From assembly GCF_001411805.1 (NCBI RefSeq), contig NZ_CP007212.1:3968001-4032000 (forward strand): a stretch of DNA of 64,000 nucleotides, read 5' to 3'. The notes under the pieces were generated by a model. It worked only from the letters and a program-made list of their open reading frames with translations, was not told where the DNA came from and ran no database searches. A program made the translations under genes and the position numbers. Below are positions 62,844 through 64,000 of the stretch, one piece after another. The first letter of the stretch is position 1; each line of letters opens with the position of its first letter. Source of the DNA: Burkholderia plantarii (GTDB taxonomy: Bacteria > Pseudomonadota > Gammaproteobacteria > Burkholderiales > Burkholderiaceae).

Positions 62844-64000
62844 ATGAACGACATCGCATCCGCGCCGGGCACGCCGCCGCTCGCGCCCGCCGCCTCGGTG
62901 CCGGGTGCCGGCGACACGTTCCGCGTGCGCTTCTCGGTACAGCCGCGTCCGCCCGGCACGCCGCGGCGCGCGGGCCGCGGCGGCCTGCCGGGCAGCGGCA
63001 CGCTGAGCGTCGGCGCGGCCACCGGCACGCTCTGGCTCGACGGCACGACGGGCGGCCTGCTGCGCGGCACGCCGTTCCATCTGGCGCTGCCGCGCGCGCA
63101 GATCTTCGATGCGAGCGTCGCCGGCAAGCGCCTCTGCTTCGACCTGCACACGCCCGACGGCATCTGCAGCGTCACGCTGCTGGCCGCCGACGCCGCCGCC
63201 GCCGGCCAGATCGCCGGGCGCCTGCCGATGCAGGTCACCTCCGCGTTCTCCTCGCACGAACTCGACGCGCCCGCGCGCTTCGCCGAGCTGGCCCACGCCG
63301 AGCCGCTCGCCTGGGTCACCTGGAGCCTGATCGCGGTCAACCTGCTGCTGTTCCTCGCGATGGTCATGAACGGCGTGCCCGCGCTGCGCCCGGACGTGCC
63401 GGCCATGATCCGCTGGGGCGCCAACTTCGGGCCGGACACGCTGGAAGGCGACTGGTGGCGGCTGCTGACCGCGCCGTTCCTGCACTTCGGGGTGTTCCAC
63501 CTGTGCGTCAACCTGCTGGTGCTGGCGCGTTTCGGGCCGCTCGCCGAGCGCCGCTACGGCAGCCTGCGGCTGCTCTCGCTGTTTCTGTTCGCGGGCGTGA
63601 TCGCCGGCATGACGAGCGCGCTGCAGGACCCGATGCAGTGCTCGGCCGGCGCGTCGGGCGCGATCTTCGGCGTGTTCGGCGCGCTGTTCGCCCACCGGCT
63701 GCGGCGCGGCCGCGAGCCGGGCGCCGCCGTCGGGCGGCCGCGCCGGCTCGCGTTCGGCTTCGTCGCCTATTGCCTCTACAACGGCCTGATGCATCCGGCC
63801 ATCGACAACGTCGCGCATCTCGGCGGCCTGATCGCCGGGCTGCTGCTGGGGCTCGCGCTCGCGCCGCCCGCCGACCCGGCCGCGCGCGACGCGACGGCCG
63901 GCGCGAACCTCGCCACCGCGGCCGGCGTCGCCGCGCTGCTCGCGGTCACGCTCGCCTATCCGCTCACCCATCCCGGCGCCGCGCGCGCGCAGGAGTTGCG
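62844..64000 (+). CDS. Rhomboid family intramembrane serine protease (partial)
   Basis: Intramembrane protease; 385 codons are present and no stop is reached, so the 3' end lies beyond the right edge. The N-terminal ~150 residues form a soluble region. The membrane domain starts near WVTWSLIAVNLLLFLAMVMN. WWRLLTAPFLHFGVFHLCVN holds the conserved His/Asn of helix 2. The catalytic Ser is in SAGASGAIFGVFGAL (about residue 270) and the catalytic His in AIDNVAHLGGLIAGLLLG. Substrates unknown. Start at 62844 (MNDIASAPG); the ribosome site is weak. Confidence 0.88.
   Translation, partial: MNDIASAPGTPPLAPAASVPGAGDTFRVRFSVQPRPPGTPRRAGRGGLPGSGTLSVGAATGTLWLDGTTGGLLRGTPFHLALPRAQIFDASVAGKRLCFDLHTPDGICSVTLLAADAAAAGQIAGRLPMQVTSAFSSHELDAPARFAELAHAEPLAWVTWSLIAVNLLLFLAMVMNGVPALRPDVPAMIRWGANFGPDTLEGDWWRLLTAPFLHFGVFHLCVNLLVLARFGPLAERRYGSLRLLSLFLFAGVIAGMTSALQDPMQCSAGASGAIFGVFGALFAHRLRRGREPGAAVGRPRRLAFGFVAYCLYNGLMHPAIDNVAHLGGLIAGLLLGLALAPPADPAARDATAGANLATAAGVAALLAVTLAYPLTHPGAARAQEL

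Overview
The window is high-GC bacterial chromosome of Burkholderia type. The evidence is two trimeric-porin genes (C-terminal Phe, AQSSVTLYG-like mature start), two DUF4148 proteins, a flgBCDEFGHIJ-ycgR-flgKL cluster with divergent flgA-flgM-flgN, and a Tle1-like T6SS lipase island. The species cannot be fixed from this sequence alone; a plant-associated Burkholderia is a guess.

Layout. 1-1843 holds a sensor with an HD-GYP output domain, cut by the window edge. 2.4-11.3 kb is ordinary chromosome: two porins, two DUF4148 proteins, a small lipoprotein, an RR-HK-RR signalling operon whose last regulator has a degenerate receiver, and glutathione reductase. 11.6-16.0 kb is an accessory island: a decayed Rhs fragment, two nearly identical DUF3304 lipoprotein immunity genes, a DUF2235 (Tle1-type) T6SS phospholipase effector, and a broken glyoxalase gene. 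16.1-19.6 kb has a split chromate transporter, a divergent LysR regulator and a pyrimidine permease.

20.0-34.8 kb is the flagellar rod, hook and P/L-ring locus. flgB to flgJ read leftward, followed by a PilZ/YcgR brake gene and then flgKL behind its own sigma-28-like promoter. flgA and then flgMN read rightward, with flgM behind a very good sigma-28 promoter. These genes assemble the rod, rings and hook. FlgM, the anti-sigma-28 factor, and FlgN, the FlgK/L chaperone, link assembly to late gene expression.

35.2-44.2 kb is housekeeping: CCA-adding enzyme, a glutathione transferase-like protein, an NDUFA9-like protein, soluble lytic transglycosylase, 5-formyl-THF cyclo-ligase, and a MarR-type regulator divergent from pxpBCA (5-oxoprolinase). 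44.8-51.6 kb is a leftward dipeptide ABC transporter operon dppABCDF with a GumN/TraB-like gene translationally coupled at its end. 52-57.9 kb carries an MHS-type MFS transporter, a Tat-exported HiPIP, a Lon-like AAA+ ATPase, an exported unknown, an EEP-family phosphatase/nuclease and ferredoxin-NADP reductase. 58.3-64 kb has a NarL-type two-component pair, an amino acid permease, a PepSY membrane protein with a Fur-box-like site upstream, and a rhomboid protease cut by the right edge.

The most interesting part is the effector-immunity island. The second immunity gene begins with about 26 codons resembling the start of the effector gene. This suggests that a whole immunity-effector unit was once duplicated and the first effector copy was then lost. 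No tRNA, rRNA, CRISPR array, intact insertion sequence or replication origin was seen.
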